DNA of 64,000 nucleotides from Alphaproteobacteria bacterium (lineage in GTDB: Bacteria; Pseudomonadota; Alphaproteobacteria; Rhodobacterales; Rhodobacteraceae): positions 1 through 64,000 of the forward strand of contig JAUIHM010000001.1 of NCBI GenBank assembly GCA_030432315.1, given 5' to 3'. The notes under the pieces are model-generated. The model saw nothing but the letters and a program-made list of their open reading frames with translations. It ran no database searches and was not told where the DNA came from. A program made the position numbers and the translations under genes. Positions 61,544-64,000 of the stretch are shown here, in pieces (position 1 is the first letter of the stretch; each line of letters starts with the position of its first letter).

Positions 61544-62887
61544 TCAGCCGGCGTCGCTGGCGACCGGTTCCGCCACTGCCGCGCGGCTGGTGCTTGCGCC
61601 CCCGCGCGACCTGCGGAGTTTTTCCGCGTCAAGAAAATCGAACATTGCATCGCTCTGGGCCTGGGCACGCTCCAGCACCGTCCCGACGTTTTGTTCGAGA
61701 CCGGCCCGTGCCTGATCGCGCACAAGCCATGACTGCCAGATGTGATCGATGCATTCGCCGGTGTCGAGCACGCGGGGATCGGCGACGCGGTCGCCCTGAC
61801 CACAGCTTTCAAAGACCCCAAGCGCCTTTTTCGAATAGGCAATGGTCGCCGTCGGAACCCTGGAGGAAAGTCCCGCAATGGTCGCATGCATGCGGGTGCC
61901 GCACATGAAATCCAGCTGGCTGATCACCCATTTGATGCCCATCGGGTTGTAGGCGTGATCGAGGACGCAGAGCCGGTCCGGATCGGCGCCCAGATGCCGT
62001 GCCGTCAGGTGACAGGCTTCGGTGTCCGACATCTCGCTGTTCTGGCGATTGGTGCTGAGCACATGAGGTATGAGCACGATGCGCGCATCGGTCTCGTCCA
62101 GAAGCCGCTGCAGAATGCCGTGAACCGCATCATGGTAATCGGCCTTGAAACCAAACGTGTTGCCTTCGTCCATCTGCGGGTCATAGACCAGACCGCTGAC
62201 GTTGAAGCCGATTACCGGCCGCTCTCTCGGTCCCTCTATCCACGAACGCACGGGTTCCGGTATCGAGTCCGGCTGCTCTTTCGGCAGAGCAAATGCCACG
62301 TCCACGCCGTTGTAGTGCCGCTTTTCATCCGGCGCCGTGCCAAGCATCTCACAGAGCATGTCGTAATTGCGCTGGTCCCGCGCAAACGCCATGGTCGCGC
62401 CGCGCACGATCCGCGACGCCCGTTCAAGGTATTCCGGGTTGTTGAACGGTCCATAGGTCTGCGGCAGGAGCACGAGAGGCGCACCGGTCCGCAGGCAGAT
62501 TTCCTTCGGCAGCACCATCTTCATGAACCGGTTGGTGCCGTAGATATCCGAGAAACTGTCGCCGCCGGAAATGTCCAGAACCCCGTCGGAGCCGCTGATG
62601 GCCATCACCCCGGGGTTGCCGAGACCGCCAAGCGCTGCACTGACCTTCATGTTCACGAGACTGTTCGGGCTGTAATACCGCCGCGACATGTTGGCACCGA
62701 TCCGCCGGATCGGAACATCGCGACCGGCGATCCGCTGTTCCACCCTGCGAACCGCGCGACTGTGGTCGAAGACGGTGATGTCGGCATCAGGATAGCGTGT
62801 GACAATCGCATTCATGACCGAAAAATACAGCGCTGAAACACCCAGATTCGGGGTGTCCGGCGAGGCGCCAAACAGGCAAAGTTTCAT
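61544..62887 (-). CDS. Polysaccharide pyruvyl transferase family protein
   Basis: MKLCLFGASPDTPNLGVSALYFSVMNAI; ISGGDSFSDIYG; LLPQTYGPF; FMCGTRMHATIAGLSSRVPTATIAYSKK. Confidence 0.9.
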   Translation of the reverse strand: MKLCLFGASPDTPNLGVSALYFSVMNAIVTRYPDADITVFDHSRAVRRVEQRIAGRDVPIRRIGANMSRRYYSPNSLVNMKVSAALGGLGNPGVMAISGSDGVLDISGGDSFSDIYGTNRFMKMVLPKEICLRTGAPLVLLPQTYGPFNNPEYLERASRIVRGATMAFARDQRNYDMLCEMLGTAPDEKRHYNGVDVAFALPKEQPDSIPEPVRSWIEGPRERPVIGFNVSGLVYDPQMDEGNTFGFKADYHDAVHGILQRLLDETDARIVLIPHVLSTNRQNSEMSDTEACHLTARHLGADPDRLCVLDHAYNPMGIKWVISQLDFMCGTRMHATIAGLSSRVPTATIAYSKKALGVFESCGQGDRVADPRVLDTGECIDHIWQSWLVRDQARAGLEQNVGTVLERAQAQSDAMFDFLDAEKLRRSRGGASTSRAAVAEPVASDAG

Positions 62888-63335
62888 GGGTTCGCCCATT
62901 GTCTGTGTAGCCACCATTTACTCGGTCCCTCTCCTGCAACGGCTGCGCTGCACCCGAATCACTGCAGACATGCGCGTCGCATCCACATGTAACTGTCTGA
63001 AGTATGGTAAGCCCGAATTAACCTATATAAGAATGATTCACAACGGCCCGAATAGGACGAATTTCACCGATTTTCCGCACAGGCACAGGCTTGAACGGCT
63101 CGCAAAACGTTGATTTTCCCTCAGTCCGTGTGTTGCGACACCCGCGTGCGTTGTGCACTGCGGGATCGACCGGGAGGACGATCCGAACAGCTGGTTAACA
63201 GCGCCTGATAAACGCTACTCCTGGCCTGCCGGCCAAGCTACTGTTGACGCTCGATAAAACGCCACGTGTGCGGCGGCGATGCGGGTGTTTGTGATCCGGC
63301 AGCGGGACCGAACCGATTTTGGAGACCGGACCGAC

Positions 63336-64000
63336 ATGCAATTCTCTTCCCCCTCCCTGCGGCGAGTCGACGCGGGCGGCCTGTGTTCCGGCTGCGGTGC
63401 GTGTGCGCTGGCAGCGCCGGAAAAAATTAAAATGCATCTTACACGATCAGGTTATCTGCGCCCGGTACAGAGCGCCCAACTCGCTGACGGCGAAGAAGCG
63501 GCAATCCGTTCCGCGTGTCCCGGCCTTTCGCTTTCCCTTTCATCCGACGGTCGAACCGACAGCGTGCTCTGGGGTCCCTATGTTTCAATGAAGACCGGCT
63601 ACGCGGTTTCCGATCATGTCCGTCAGCAGGGCTCGTCCGGCGGCGGCATCACCGCGGTGGCGATACATCTGCTGAAGACCGGTCAGGTCGACGCCATCAT
63701 ACAGACCGGTGCGGACAGCGCGATACCCAACGCCAATGCCGCGGTCGTTTCGACGACCGTCGATGAGGTCGTCCGGGCCGCAGGTTCACGCTATGCACCC
63801 TCGGCACCGCTGGCCGGTCTGGGGCCGCTGCTGGACGGGGACCGGACCTATGCCTTTGTCGGCAAGCCCTGTGATGCGGCCGCACTCCGGGCCATGGCCC
63901 GCACCGACCCGCGGATCGACGCGAAAATCCCATGGATTCTGTCGTTCTTCTGTGCCGGTGTGCCCTCGCTGCGGGGATCGGACCGGGTGATCGAGGCGTT
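63336..64000 (+). CDS. FrhB-like coenzyme F420 hydrogenase/dehydrogenase beta-subunit family protein (3' truncated by window)
   Basis: Frame open to window end: MQFSSPSLRRVDAGGLCSGCGACALAAPEKIKM...YAVSDHVRQQGSSGGGITAVAIHLL...YAFVGKPCDAAALRAM; absent from the supplied ORF track. Confidence 0.85.
   Translation, partial: MQFSSPSLRRVDAGGLCSGCGACALAAPEKIKMHLTRSGYLRPVQSAQLADGEEAAIRSACPGLSLSLSSDGRTDSVLWGPYVSMKTGYAVSDHVRQQGSSGGGITAVAIHLLKTGQVDAIIQTGADSAIPNANAAVVSTTVDEVVRAAGSRYAPSAPLAGLGPLLDGDRTYAFVGKPCDAAALRAMARTDPRIDAKIPWILSFFCAGVPSLRGSDRVIEA

Overview
This 64 kb window is ordinary alphaproteobacterial chromosome, dense with CDSs. It runs: (1) ~0-14.7 kb, the S10-spc-alpha ribosomal protein superoperon, from the 3' end of tuf through rpsJ...secY-adk-rpsM-rpsK-rpoA-rplQ. 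(2) 14.7-28 kb, rarA, crcB, rluC-like, a HAD phosphatase, ATP12, an L,D-transpeptidase overlapping ribA, a CenR-like regulator, xthA, enoyl-CoA hydratase, glycerate kinase, a sensor kinase, and a MerA-like flavoprotein coupled to a TVP38/TMEM64 protein. (3) 28-37 kb, rpmH-rnpA-yidD-(ttcA, GGDEF/EAL)-yidC-MOSC-engB-argB. (4) 37-42.5 kb, an imuA-imuB-dnaE2 mutasome cassette. (5) 42.7-50.8 kb, sterol desaturase, sixA, SDR, cupin, cardiolipin synthase, PPK2, yggS and a porin, including a ~0.65 kb non-coding stretch with REP-like palindromes. (6) 51-55.8 kb, DUF3576-leuS-lptE-holA. (7) 56-58.6 kb, an RTX protein made of an exact 106-residue super-repeat. (8) 58.7-64 kb, an MscS channel, an HI0933-like flavoprotein, a polysaccharide pyruvyl transferase, and a divergent FrhB-like Fe-S flavoprotein cut off by the window edge. 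I saw no tRNA, rRNA, CRISPR or IS element. No wholly new system is evident. The best leads are the pyruvyl-transferase/FrhB-like pair, the 106-aa RTX super-repeat and the direct repeats upstream of it, structured leaders inside the ribosomal operon, the c-di-GMP gene inserted in the yidC locus, and the REP-like and long-hairpin intergenic elements. All family calls come from motif reading by eye; no database search was run.
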